Source: Chryseobacterium sp. OV279
GTDB taxonomy: Bacteria; Bacteroidota; Bacteroidia; Flavobacteriales; Weeksellaceae
Assembly (NCBI RefSeq): GCF_900128945.1
Contig: NZ_FQUD01000002.1
Location: 287,280-351,279 of the forward strand
DNA length: 64,000 nucleotides
Direction: 5' to 3'
The position numbers and the translations under genes are program-made. Under the pieces are notes generated by a model, which saw only the letters and a program-made list of their open reading frames with translations, was not told the DNA's origin and made no database searches. Shown here piece by piece: positions 55,651-64,000 of the stretch (positions are counted from its first letter, which is position 1; each line of letters begins with the position of its first letter).

Positions 55651-56685
55651 ATGAAAAACATATCTGTGAAAAAAATATTTTTATATGCCTGCTTTAGCGC
55701 TGCAATGCTGGTTTCATGTAAGAAAGAAATTGAAAAAATAAGCGATACTTTTAAAGATACGGTTTCCTCATCAGAGACTCCGGCCGTAGAAAAAGATTCC
55801 ATTAAAAAAGATTCTGTGGTACAGAAAGAATCCGTTCCGCCGGCCATGCAGGAAAACGGTTTCTATAACGCTTTTGTCCTTCCGAAGGATAAAAAGATGA
55901 GAGATTCTGTATACGCAGAATTCAGTAAAAAATACAGCGAAAAGGAACGCTATGCGATTTTAGCATTAAATAGGCTTGATTCTAAAAACAGATTCAATAC
56001 GGATACCCTGGTGGTTCCTGCTAAAATAGATACTACACTGATGTCTTATTCACCATTCCCAATGCAGTTGGATGTATTAAGCGGCGTGAAAAAGTTTGTG
56101 ATATTTTCTTATCCTATACAGGCTTACGGAGTATATTCTAATGGGAGTCTTGTAAAATGGGGACCAACCAGTATGGGTAAAAAAGCTGCACAGACAACGC
56201 GTGGACTTACTTTTGCCAATTGGAAAAAGAAACTATCCATCTCAACGGTGAGTACTGAATGGAAACTTCCTTATAACTTCAATATCCATAATATCGGAGG
56301 AATCGGATGGCACCAGTATGATCTTCCGGGTTATCCTGCATCACATTCATGTCTTCGTTTGTTAATGAAAGATGCACAGTGGCTATATTCATACGCAGAT
56401 ACCTGGATACTGAATCCCGGAGGGGCTACTACCAAAGCGAAAGGGACTGCAGTAATGGTTTTCGGAGATTACAAATGGGGCGGAAGAAAGCCTTGGAAAA
56501 AACTTTTGGATGATCCCAATGCCAATAATATTTCAGTAGAAGAAATGACCAAGCTTCTGGAACCTAACGTAGACAGAATGATAAAAGAACAGGACAACAG
56601 AGAAAAAGTAGCAGATTCCATTAAAACCGCTAAAGCAATGGCTCCGGTTCAAAGTGAGAAACCTGCAGAAGTTCCTGTTAATTAA
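55651..56685 (+). CDS. L,D-transpeptidase (YkuD) lipoprotein
   Basis: This 344-residue protein from the ATG at 55651 has a lipobox (MLVSC, Cys-23), a Lys/Ser/Glu-rich linker, and a YkuD catalytic domain with GWHQYD and SHSCLRL (catalytic Cys) near residues 225-245. L,D-transpeptidases form 3-3 cross-links in peptidoglycan or attach proteins to it. The in-frame ATG at 55618 would put extra residues before the signal peptide and is rejected. Its last 8 bases overlap a convergent gene. Confidence 0.88.
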   Translation: MKNISVKKIFLYACFSAAMLVSCKKEIEKISDTFKDTVSSSETPAVEKDSIKKDSVVQKESVPPAMQENGFYNAFVLPKDKKMRDSVYAEFSKKYSEKERYAILALNRLDSKNRFNTDTLVVPAKIDTTLMSYSPFPMQLDVLSGVKKFVIFSYPIQAYGVYSNGSLVKWGPTSMGKKAAQTTRGLTFANWKKKLSISTVSTEWKLPYNFNIHNIGGIGWHQYDLPGYPASHSCLRLLMKDAQWLYSYADTWILNPGGATTKAKGTAVMVFGDYKWGGRKPWKKLLDDPNANNISVEEMTKLLEPNVDRMIKEQDNREKVADSIKTAKAMAPVQSEKPAEVPVN

Positions 56686-57205
56686 TTTTCTTTTCAAACT
56701 GTAAAGTAGATTCTTCAGCAAATCTTCTAAGCTTAAGCATCTCTTCCTTGCCTTTATGCTGCCCGAATCTGGCCGCCGCATATGTAAGAAGAATACAGAA
56801 TAACATCATAAATGAAGCGCTCAGGGCCCACGGGAACTCAGCGCTTTTTATTTGTCTTTCCACATAATACATCGTGAAAAAGGTCATCCACAGAATGGAA
56901 AAGGAAAAATAAAGAAACATAAAGAACGTCCACACTGCAGAACTGGGCCCGAATACTCCACGTATGGTAATGTCATCATCTTCAATCTCTATTCTTAAAG
57001 ACAGCCTGGGTTTCCAGTAGTTATCATATTTCGTTTCTACCCAGATAGTGGCCACTTCCTTGTTGATGTTTCCGGAGAATTCGTCTTTGTGCCCGGCGAG
57101 GTATTTTTTTAAGTTTTCCGCGTATTCTTCCTTGGTAAGATGGGTAAACATCTTAAATCTCGGGCGGGTTCTTATTTTATCTATTGTGCTTTCTTCGGTT
57201 TTCAT
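56678..57205 (-). CDS. Two-helix membrane protein, unknown
   Basis: The 175-residue product has a soluble N-terminal half with an acidic beta segment (RLSLRIEIEDDDITIRG), two membrane helices at about 90-112 and 125-147, and a basic helical C-terminus. It starts 3 bases after the stop of the retropepsin-PDZ gene on the same strand, so the two are probably co-transcribed. No family is recognised. Confidence 0.65.
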   Translation of the reverse strand: MKTEESTIDKIRTRPRFKMFTHLTKEEYAENLKKYLAGHKDEFSGNINKEVATIWVETKYDNYWKPRLSLRIEIEDDDITIRGVFGPSSAVWTFFMFLYFSFSILWMTFFTMYYVERQIKSAEFPWALSASFMMLFCILLTYAAARFGQHKGKEEMLKLRRFAEESTLQFEKKIN

Positions 57206-57208
57206 AAG

Positions 57209-58531
57209 CTATTCTTGATAGGGTATAGGATCTTCCAGAACAAAATTAAAGGTCAGTTCCATATTTTTTCTCTGGACCACCATGGTGATGTTTCGTCCAT
57301 CTTCAGATTTCATCAGTTCCATGATTTTTTCCATAGTCATCTCAGAAGTACGGCTTCCGTTAATAACCAGCACACGATCGTCTTTTTTCAGGCCTGCCTT
57401 AAAACCGGGTGAGTCTTTTCGTATTCCTGCGATGGAAAATATGGGTTTTAAAGTAAATTTATATTGAAAACTGCCATATGCTAAAATTTCATTATTGGCT
57501 TCAGATATTTTTTTCGGTTCAATTTTTACCCGGTCTTCATGCCATTCCAGTCCATCCTGCTTAAAATCTAATCCGCTCATATTAAAATGAAAAGGATCAT
57601 CAAAATTTTTATTTCTTTTCAGGTATATCTTTCCGGCAGGGTAATCGAAAATAGTGGTAAACCTCCGGATGATTTCTCCGCCTACGGATCCTTTTCGGTC
57701 GGCAACCAAGTTCACGTGCTGGATGGAGTATTCATCGGGCATTGCGGTAAGAGGCATCTCGAATTTGAAGTCTCCAAGATAAAAATTATGGATTCTGCTT
57801 CTTTTACCATAAATATCTCCATTGAATCCGCGGCCCAGATAATCATCAATATTGGGTCTGTTGTACACAAAATCTTTGATCAGGGTAGGGAATAGCCAGA
57901 TGGCATCACTGTTACCAAGATCGATCAGAAGCTTGGAGCTTTTCTTTTCATTCGTCATTTCTACATCAGCATTGATGTAAGGTTTGTCCTTTTCTATAGT
58001 CATGGGCAGCTCCGTGAACTTTCTAATCTTCCTTTTAAGAACATCAGTATCCTGATAAACCGTTATTTTTTTTGAAACATAATCTATCGATATCGGATGG
58101 TTTTTGAAAAAGTGCGACCCGATTACTCCGTTCACAGGAATTCCGATATGGGAGGAGATGTTGAACTCTTCGTCAATAACGATATACAGAAGCATCGTTG
58201 AATTGATAAGATGATCTCCTATTTTGGCAATATTGCGGTCCGATTTAAAACCGTCTATACTTACATTTCCACCAAGGCCGGAAAATTTTATTTTTTCGAT
58301 ATTTTCCAGCTTCACTTCCTTATTGTCAAGACTGAAAAGAATGGTTTCAGCGACACCGGTATCCAGCATAAATGTCAGTTCAGCACCATTGACGTTGATT
58401 GGGATAAAGATGAGATTGTTGATGAGTTTAAAAGGGATGACTACTTTTTTGGTATTAATGAGCTCGAAAGAGTTCTGGGCACTAAGAAAAATGCTAAAGA
58501 AAAATGCCAGTAAAAGAAGCTTAAGTTTCAT
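57209..58531 (-). CDS. Retropepsin-like aspartyl protease with PDZ domain
   Basis: The protein is 440 residues with a signal peptide to about residue 19. A retropepsin-like domain carries LTFMLDTGVAET (DTG at 57-59) and a second half with LLIDLGNSDAIW, where the second motif is DLG. A PDZ domain spans about 370-430 (IRKDSPGFKAGLKKDDRVLV). This architecture is common in Bacteroidetes periplasmic or surface proteases. The next gene on the same strand is a membrane protein 3 bases away. Confidence 0.85.
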   Translation of the reverse strand: MKLKLLLLAFFFSIFLSAQNSFELINTKKVVIPFKLINNLIFIPINVNGAELTFMLDTGVAETILFSLDNKEVKLENIEKIKFSGLGGNVSIDGFKSDRNIAKIGDHLINSTMLLYIVIDEEFNISSHIGIPVNGVIGSHFFKNHPISIDYVSKKITVYQDTDVLKRKIRKFTELPMTIEKDKPYINADVEMTNEKKSSKLLIDLGNSDAIWLFPTLIKDFVYNRPNIDDYLGRGFNGDIYGKRSRIHNFYLGDFKFEMPLTAMPDEYSIQHVNLVADRKGSVGGEIIRRFTTIFDYPAGKIYLKRNKNFDDPFHFNMSGLDFKQDGLEWHEDRVKIEPKKISEANNEILAYGSFQYKFTLKPIFSIAGIRKDSPGFKAGLKKDDRVLVINGSRTSEMTMEKIMELMKSEDGRNITMVVQRKNMELTFNFVLEDPIPYQE

Positions 58532-58565
58532 TTACTGAATTTAGTGAAATTATCATTACTATGCA

Positions 58566-58595
58566 TAAAAAAAACATTCCAAAGGCAGGAATGTT
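58566..58595 (-). terminator. Rho-independent terminator on the minus strand
   Basis: AACATTCC (58573-58580) and GGAATGTT (58588-58595) pair perfectly; on the minus strand the hairpin is followed by eight or nine T. It terminates the esterase gene. Confidence 0.8.
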
Positions 58596-58654
58596 TATAT
58601 AAACTGCATCAAGCAGCGGGTATTGATTAAATTTATGTAAAATAACGTCTGATG

Positions 58655-59293
58655 CTATTTTGAGTAAAATTCCATCAGATCCATATAGTTTTTCTGATTA
58701 ACGCCGTGTCCACTCATATATTCTCTGAACGAAAAATAACAGCTCAGGTCATACAGAAGGTCTGCTGCCTTTCTTCCCCATTCAAGAGGAATAACTGCAT
58801 CATCTGTTCCGTGGGAGATGAAGAAACGAAGTCTTTCCAGTTTCTTTTTGTCTTTAACGATACCGTCCAGAAGTTTTTCCTCAGGATAGCTGCTCAGACA
58901 AGCTACATAATTAAATAGTTCCGGATGCTTTAAAGCCAAAGCATAGCACAATATTCCACCCTGACTGAACCCGCACAAATGCACCTTCCCTTCAGTGATT
59001 CCATAATGATTGACTACCTTCAGGATGTTTTCCAGTACGCCATCCAAAGATTCTTTTGCCTGAGCAAGATCAATGAAATTTTCAGCGTTATTGAAATCTA
59101 TGTCAAACCATGAGTACCCTTCAAACTGAGTATCTCTGGGTGCTCTGAAACTTACGATAAGCCAGTCAGCAGGAAGTGTTTCCCTGAAGCTGAAAAGATC
59201 CTGTTCGTTACTGCCATAGCCGTGCAGCATGAAAAGTACAGTAGTATCTGGGGTGATTTGTTCCGGTTCTCTTACTATATAATCTAAATTCAT
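58655..59293 (-). CDS. Phospholipase/carboxylesterase-type alpha/beta hydrolase
   Basis: This 212-residue cytoplasmic protein has FMLHGYGSNEQDL near residue 22, the nucleophile Ser-110 in CGFSQGG, Asp-165 in HGTDDAVIP and His-196 in SGHGV. It belongs to the YpfH/carboxylesterase family, which hydrolyses short esters or lysophospholipids. The gene is single, with its own terminator. Confidence 0.9.
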   Translation of the reverse strand: MNLDYIVREPEQITPDTTVLFMLHGYGSNEQDLFSFRETLPADWLIVSFRAPRDTQFEGYSWFDIDFNNAENFIDLAQAKESLDGVLENILKVVNHYGITEGKVHLCGFSQGGILCYALALKHPELFNYVACLSSYPEEKLLDGIVKDKKKLERLRFFISHGTDDAVIPLEWGRKAADLLYDLSCYFSFREYMSGHGVNQKNYMDLMEFYSK

Positions 59294-59485
59294 ACGGCAA
59301 ATATAATTAATAAATCACATTGTCAACTTCAAAACCGGAACACGTATATCTATATTTAATATTGACCGGATGAAAGGCGCAAATACGGGCCGATCCTGAA
59401 ATTATGCTTTTTGCTGATTTGATATTATTTGGAAATCTTTATTGGAAATTTTTCATAAAAGTTATTTTTATATTAATAAAAAACT

Positions 59486-59493
59486 TATATTTG
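59486..59493 (+). promoter_or_regulatory. Candidate -7 box of the small lipoprotein gene
   Basis: TATATTTG matches TAnnTTTG and lies 25 bases before the ATG at 59519; no clear TTG is found at -33. GGAG just before the start is an unusually good ribosome-binding site for this group. Confidence 0.45.
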
Positions 59494-59518
59494 AAACATT
59501 AAAAATCTATTTGGAGAA

Positions 59519-59941
59519 ATGAAGCAATTTTACAAATCAAAAAGTTTACTAAGACTTTCTTTTTTATTCGTTTTATTATTTTCTGTAATTACTGTGGTGA
59601 ATTCTTGTAAAAAGGATAATGATGACGAGGAGTTTGCAGATCACGTTGTTCAGTTTGAAGTGAAAACAACAACCGGTGGTGTTATCAGAGCAATTGTAAC
59701 ACAGGTGGGAACCGTAAAGACTGATATTTTCGATCCTGTAGGGACAACCTGGACGAGCGGAGAGTTTTTCGTAAATTCAAGCCAGGCACAGTTGAATCTT
59801 GATGCTAAAGCAGATCTTCCTGATGCTACTTCCGAACTGGTGGTTAACCTTTGGATAGACGGGGAAATTGTAAAAACCAAAAAGATGGTTGGAGCAGGTC
59901 CTTTAGTAGCTTCTATTGACTACAGCTTCTTAGAATTATAA
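59519..59941 (+). CDS. Small surface-type lipoprotein A
   Basis: The 140-residue protein has a hydrophobic N-terminus and lipobox-like VVNSC (Cys-30) followed by an acidic DDEE stretch, the usual surface-export signal in Bacteroidetes lipoproteins. The mature part is beta-rich, with GTTWTSGEFF and LNLDAKADLP. It is clearly related to the product of 63506-63919 (same length, same GTTWTS motif, same lipobox layout). A strong terminator follows. Function unknown. Confidence 0.7.
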   Translation: MKQFYKSKSLLRLSFLFVLLFSVITVVNSCKKDNDDEEFADHVVQFEVKTTTGGVIRAIVTQVGTVKTDIFDPVGTTWTSGEFFVNSSQAQLNLDAKADLPDATSELVVNLWIDGEIVKTKKMVGAGPLVASIDYSFLEL

Positions 59942-59964
59942 AATATATTTCTTATATATAAATA

Positions 59965-59994
59965 AAAACCGCTTTTTAAAAGCGGTTTTTTTGT
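59965..59994 (+). terminator. Rho-independent terminator after lipoprotein A
   Basis: AAAACCGCTTT (59965-59975) pairs with AAAGCGGTTTT (59979-59989) around TTA and runs into a T tract. Confidence 0.9.
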
Positions 59995-60174
59995 TTTTTA
60001 CTGGATCACGGACAAAATATATAGACTAAGCAAAAATCTGCATCATCTGATTAATCTGCTTGAATTTTTTAAATCTTAAAAAAAATATAAAGGCATATTT
60101 TAGAAAACGAAACCTAAGGTTTGATGGTATCTTATTCTTTTGACTTTTGCGTTTGATTTGAAAGACATTGTTTT

Positions 60175-60813
60175 TTATTCCTCAATCATATGATGCTGAG
60201 TGGCCCGGTTGATCAGCTCGGTAGAATTCCTGGCCTGGAATTTTTGCAGCAGATTCTTACGGTGCGTATCCACAGTAAGCGGGCTGAGGAAAAGCTCTTC
60301 CGCAATCATAGCACTTGTTTTTCCATGCGCCACCATTTGCAGAATTTGTTTCTCACGTTTCGTGAGCCTTGGAACTGGTAAGTCGTTTTGAGAAGGCCGG
60401 CTGATGATCTGTTTGGTTTCATTACAGAAAACAATATTTCCTGAAAGTGCCCCTTTGATGCAGACTACAAGCTCGTCTATCGAAATGTTTTTCAGAAGAT
60501 AACCGCTGGCTCCATTTTGTATAGACTGCATGATAATGCTCCGCTCCGAACGGTTACTGAACATAATCACAGAAGTCTCCGGCGATATTTTTTTTATTTC
60601 CCGGCATAGTTCCGTTCCGTTGGCATCCGGCAGTGTGATATCCAGAAGAATGATATCCACCTGATGGGACCGGATAAAACTGATGATTTCCGATCCGGAA
60701 GTAAAACTTTCTGAAATGTTGAAAAAAGACTGACTTTTCAGCATCATTTTGAGTCCTTCTATGACGATAGGATGGTCGTCTACGATGACAATATTTATTT
60801 TTTCATTCACCAT
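60175..60813 (-). CDS. NarL/FixJ-type response regulator
   Basis: The 212-residue protein has a receiver domain (acidic Asp-12/13 in VDDHP, phospho-acceptor Asp-58 in IILLDITLP, a later Lys) and a LuxR-type helix-turn-helix (LTKREKQILQMVAHGKTSAM, then VDTHRKNLL). It overlaps the histidine kinase gene by 11 bases and is its cognate partner. Confidence 0.93.
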   Translation of the reverse strand: MVNEKINIVIVDDHPIVIEGLKMMLKSQSFFNISESFTSGSEIISFIRSHQVDIILLDITLPDANGTELCREIKKISPETSVIMFSNRSERSIIMQSIQNGASGYLLKNISIDELVVCIKGALSGNIVFCNETKQIISRPSQNDLPVPRLTKREKQILQMVAHGKTSAMIAEELFLSPLTVDTHRKNLLQKFQARNSTELINRATQHHMIEE

Positions 60814-62800
60814 GGATGTTGAGTTCGATGTTAATTGTTGTGCCCTGGTTGTCTGAGCTTACTTCCATTTTTCCTTTAAGATAATTGACCCGGTTCTTCA
60901 GATTGTGAAAGCCCATGCTTTTCGATGGTTTCTCGATGTCTTTATCAAATCCTTTTCCGTTGTCTTCTATAGTGATCATAAAGTTTTCGCCGGATTGAGA
61001 ACATTGAAGAAGAATATTGCTGGCTCCGGAATGTTTCACCGCATTAGCCAGAAGTTCCTGTACAATTCTGTAAATGTTAAGCTGGATCGTAAGCGGAAGG
61101 TCTTTTTCTATATTGATAGGTTGGAAATAGATATCCAGATCTTTTCGGATATAAAATTCGCAAAGGTCATTCAAAGCGGTTTCAAGGCCAAAATTAAGTA
61201 AAGACTCCGGCATCAGGTTTCTGGCCACATGCCTGAGTTCCTTTATAGAAAGGTCAAGATGATCCAGGATCTTATAAAAATCTTTGTGCTGTTCGGCTTC
61301 AAGATGCCCAGCAGACCAGGTGGAGAAATTGATTTTAACGCCGGCCAGCATTCCGCCCAGACCGTCATGAAGATCTTTTGCAATACGTTCCCGTTCTCTT
61401 TCTTCGCCTTCCAGAATGGCTTTCGTTAATGCCAGCTCTTCTTTCTGATTAATGTCTTCAATCTTTTGTTGAAGGTTGATCTCTTTCTGCTCAGACAGCT
61501 TTTTATTGTTCCTGTAAATAATGAATAAAAATACCAGAACGATCATGATAAACAGCAGGAAAAGGCTCAATACCCACAGATAGTAGTTCTTTTTATTAAC
61601 CTCCATTTCCTTCTGATTCTTTTCCGCATTCAGGAAAGCGATTCTCTTTTCCTTTTCAGAAGTATTGTATTTGGTCTCCAGTTTATTGATCTCAAGTTTG
61701 ATGTTTTCCGCATTGAGGCTGTCATTCAGTTTAGAATATTTTTTCTCCCAAACCAGGGCTTGAGTGGGATTTCCCATGATCTCATTGATGTTCGATAAAT
61801 GACTGTACAGCATTTTCTTATTGTTGAGATCTGTAGCAAGAGTTTTCTCTGCAAGAATTTCCTCCAGCAAATCTTTGGCTTCCGTATATTTTTGTTCCTT
61901 TTTTAAGATGTCATACTTGTGAAAATAGAACATCTGAATAAGCAGTTTTTGGTTGAATTTTTTAGTATAAAACAATCCTTTTTCTATGGCTGCCAATGCC
62001 TGATCATGCTGCTGTTTACTGACATAATACAATGTTTTACTGTAATAAAATAAAGCATTGGACGAAGAATCAGGATAGGGTGAGATCATTTTTTCTGCCT
62101 TGTCCAGAAACTTTTTTCCAATATCGGGTTTTACCTGATAACAATAATTGGTGGTGATATTCAGATAATTGTAAAATAACTCTGTAGAATGAGGTGCTTT
62201 TTTCTCAAGAATATCGAGCGCTTTTGTGTTATAATTGGCGGCTTTTTCAAATTCAGCGTTGTAAGTAAGCATGATTCCGAGCTGAGTGTATAAAAATCCT
62301 ATAAGTTTATTGTCGCCATATTTTTCAGCGGTAGGAATGCTTTTTTCAAGCATGGTTTTAATTAAATAAGGATAGCCTTCTTTATTCTTTTGGGTAACGC
62401 CGTAGCCATACCAGCACAAAGACTTGTAGAGATCAGCTTTTTTGTCTTTTAATTTTGAAAATTCTTCTATGGCTTTATGATAAAATGTTGCCGCTTTATT
62501 TCTATCCTGATCCAGAAAATACTGTCCCTCATAATATTGGTATTTGGCGGCAGTGAACGGATCTTTTCCACCCAGAGCTTTTCCATTATTTAAATATTTT
62601 CGGCTTGAAACCGTATCGGTATTTCTGTAATAATTGGATAGCAGAAAACAGGCATCAGCCTTTGAAAGGGGATTCCCATTATTTTTAACCACAAACTCTA
62701 AGCTGTCTGTGAATTTTTTCTCATTAAGTGGAAACAGCAGCTGAGCCTGCAGTACAAGGCCTGTCAGCAGGTATAAAAAAAATAATATTCGCTTTATCAT
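60803..62800 (-). CDS. TPR sensor histidine kinase (HisKA_3/NarX type)
   Basis: The 665-residue protein has a signal peptide, tetratricopeptide-like repeats at about 25-360, a coiled coil, one membrane helix at about 403-425 (LWVLSLFLLFIMIVLVFLF), a HisKA_3 dimerisation domain with the phospho-acceptor His in DLHDGLGG near residue 475, and a HATPase domain (NAVKHSGASN; EDNGKGFD). This is a typical flavobacterial periplasmic-TPR kinase. It is co-transcribed with the downstream response regulator. The divergent beta-barrel gene may be a target. Confidence 0.92.
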   Translation of the reverse strand: MIKRILFFLYLLTGLVLQAQLLFPLNEKKFTDSLEFVVKNNGNPLSKADACFLLSNYYRNTDTVSSRKYLNNGKALGGKDPFTAAKYQYYEGQYFLDQDRNKAATFYHKAIEEFSKLKDKKADLYKSLCWYGYGVTQKNKEGYPYLIKTMLEKSIPTAEKYGDNKLIGFLYTQLGIMLTYNAEFEKAANYNTKALDILEKKAPHSTELFYNYLNITTNYCYQVKPDIGKKFLDKAEKMISPYPDSSSNALFYYSKTLYYVSKQQHDQALAAIEKGLFYTKKFNQKLLIQMFYFHKYDILKKEQKYTEAKDLLEEILAEKTLATDLNNKKMLYSHLSNINEIMGNPTQALVWEKKYSKLNDSLNAENIKLEINKLETKYNTSEKEKRIAFLNAEKNQKEMEVNKKNYYLWVLSLFLLFIMIVLVFLFIIYRNNKKLSEQKEINLQQKIEDINQKEELALTKAILEGEERERERIAKDLHDGLGGMLAGVKINFSTWSAGHLEAEQHKDFYKILDHLDLSIKELRHVARNLMPESLLNFGLETALNDLCEFYIRKDLDIYFQPINIEKDLPLTIQLNIYRIVQELLANAVKHSGASNILLQCSQSGENFMITIEDNGKGFDKDIEKPSKSMGFHNLKNRVNYLKGKMEVSSDNQGTTINIELNIHGE

Positions 62801-62974
62801 TCAATTTAAGACTAAAGGTTGAATGTAATCAAAAAAACACTTAATAAAAATACCTAAAAACCAGTAGAAACAATTACTTTTTTTTAAGGATTGTTTCCTG
62901 TTGTCCTGGCTTATAGTTTTGCAGAAGTCTTGTAACAGACCCAAATACTAAACATTGAAAACGATAAATATATA

Positions 62975-63481
62975 ATGAAAAAAAAGATCTTTTTACTGAG
63001 CTTAATTTCCTTTTTCGGAATTATGAATGCCCAGAGAGTACAAAAGGGAGAAGCTCAGATCAATGCGGGGATTGGTCTTGCCAATGGATGGGGAATGCCC
63101 GTTTATGCAGGCGTTGATTATGGAATCCACAAAGACATCACAGTAGGTGCCGAAGGAAGTTTTGCCACTGAAAAATATTCAGGAGACGTGAAAGGCAGAT
63201 GGATCTCGGTAGGATTGAACGGGAATTACCACTTCAATACCCTGTTGAAAATTCCTAATAAATTTGACGTATATGCCGGTGTCACTCTGGCTTACAACTC
63301 TTTTTCTTACCGTTATAATGGCTCAGACTATGATTATTTCGGAGGAGAGAGTTCAGGAGTAGGTTTTGCAGGACAGGCCGGAGCCCGTTATTATTTTACC
63401 GATCATTTTGCCGTGAATGTAGAAGTAGGAGGGGGAAGTATAGCATCAGGAGGAAAAGCAGGAATTTCATATAAATTTTAA
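62975..63481 (+). CDS. Small outer-membrane beta-barrel protein
   Basis: The 168-residue protein has a signal peptide (FFGIMNAQRV) and alternating Gly/aromatic beta strands ending in GISYKF, with a C-terminal Phe typical of outer-membrane barrels of about eight strands. It is divergent from the histidine kinase gene and 24 bases upstream of lipoprotein B, so those two probably form a transcript. Function is not evident. Confidence 0.8.
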   Translation: MKKKIFLLSLISFFGIMNAQRVQKGEAQINAGIGLANGWGMPVYAGVDYGIHKDITVGAEGSFATEKYSGDVKGRWISVGLNGNYHFNTLLKIPNKFDVYAGVTLAYNSFSYRYNGSDYDYFGGESSGVGFAGQAGARYYFTDHFAVNVEVGGGSIASGGKAGISYKF

Positions 63482-63505
63482 ACACAAATTAATACATTAA
63501 ATCAA

Positions 63506-63919
63506 ATGAAAAAATCAAAAATACAACAGATTATCCAATACACATTAGTACTATTAGTAACAGCAGTCCTTCTGGGATTTTCGACTTCGTGCAGCAAAGA
63601 TGATGACGATGATACGCCGGCCGGAAAAGCGCATAAAGTTGTTTTTAAAGCAACAGCCTCAGCCGGAAGCAATATTGATGTGGCTGTTTATGGATATGAC
63701 AGCACCATCACCACCGCATCAAGCCTTAGTGGAACTACATGGACGAGCCCGGAAATTACAAGCCCAGCAGGTGCTTACAACGTTAATATTGGGGTGAATG
63801 CAACAGGTGCTTCTTCATCATCAACACTTAAGGTACAGATCTACGTAGATGGAGAGTTGAAAAAAGAGGGAACTTCAAGTGGCCAAATACTTTCTGCCAG
63901 TGCCAACTACACATTTTAA
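63506..63919 (+). CDS. Small surface-type lipoprotein B
   Basis: This 137-residue paralogue of the product of 59519-59941 has a hydrophobic N-terminus, lipobox-like FSTSC (Cys-30) followed by SKDDDDD (a surface-export acidic tract), then a beta-rich domain with SGTTWTSPEI and VQIYVDGEL, and the end SANYTF. Both copies flank the two-component system. The last 80 bases of the window hold no gene. Confidence 0.7.
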   Translation: MKKSKIQQIIQYTLVLLVTAVLLGFSTSCSKDDDDDTPAGKAHKVVFKATASAGSNIDVAVYGYDSTITTASSLSGTTWTSPEITSPAGAYNVNIGVNATGASSSSTLKVQIYVDGELKKEGTSSGQILSASANYTF

Positions 63920-64000
63920 AAACTGAACTTCCAAAAAGAATTAAAACAATCACCAGACACTTAAACATATCTTTTTTATAATAGTTTTTTCATGGCTCTT

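Overview
The AT-rich composition, the TAnnTTTG promoter boxes, the Bacteroidetes-type conjugation genes and the protein styles (GG-leader peptides, C39 exporters, TPR-AraC regulators, GQ-type secreted proteins) point to a flavobacterium, most likely Chryseobacterium or a close relative. Genus is an inference; no rRNA is present.

Bases 1 to about 30171 are the right-hand part of an integrative conjugative element (ICE). It begins inside a type IV secretion operon: the end of a TraI-like gene, then TraJ, TraK, a small TraL-like protein, TraM, TraN, a coupling ATPase and an M23 peptidase. Accessory element genes follow, including a very large methylase-helicase gene broken by an internal deletion. 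About 13 kb of very AT-rich defence cargo comes next: a Gabija-like OLD nuclease/UvrD helicase pair, an uncharacterised HNH nuclease with two membrane helices, and an Avs1 (AVAST type I)-like operon made of an MBL hydrolase, a 1946-residue trypsin-NACHT STAND protein and two tandem small genes. The element ends at an 18-bp copy of a tRNA-Asp 3' end, 31 bp before an intact tRNA-Asp gene. This suggests integration into an upstream tandem tRNA-Asp copy.

Bases 30.2 to 36.2 kb are chromosomal: an AraC-type membrane regulator divergent from a fibrinogen-like surface protein, a small HTH gene pair with a poly-A frameshift, and an Asp/Glu racemase.

Bases 36.2 to 52.8 kb form a double RiPP (class I lanthipeptide-like) locus. 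One arm, on the minus strand, has a precursor whose core contains nine Ser at every second residue, an MDR reductase, a CPBP protease, a split LanB dehydratase, a C39 peptidase-ABC exporter and a HlyD adaptor. A TPR-AraC regulator separates it from the second arm, on the plus strand: another GG-leader precursor, a secreted prolyl oligopeptidase and a second split LanB. No LanC cyclase is visible. Palindromes sharing TTCATGAA lie on both sides of the regulator gene. The Ser-X repeat together with dehydratase and reductase suggests an alternating D/L peptide and is the most interesting lead in the window.

Bases 52.9 to 64 kb are ordinary chromosomal genes: an XAC2610-like protein, an intergenic patch of simple repeats, a LuxR regulator with repeat operators, an L,D-transpeptidase lipoprotein, a retropepsin-PDZ protein, an esterase, a NarL-type two-component system, a beta-barrel protein and two paralogous small lipoproteins.
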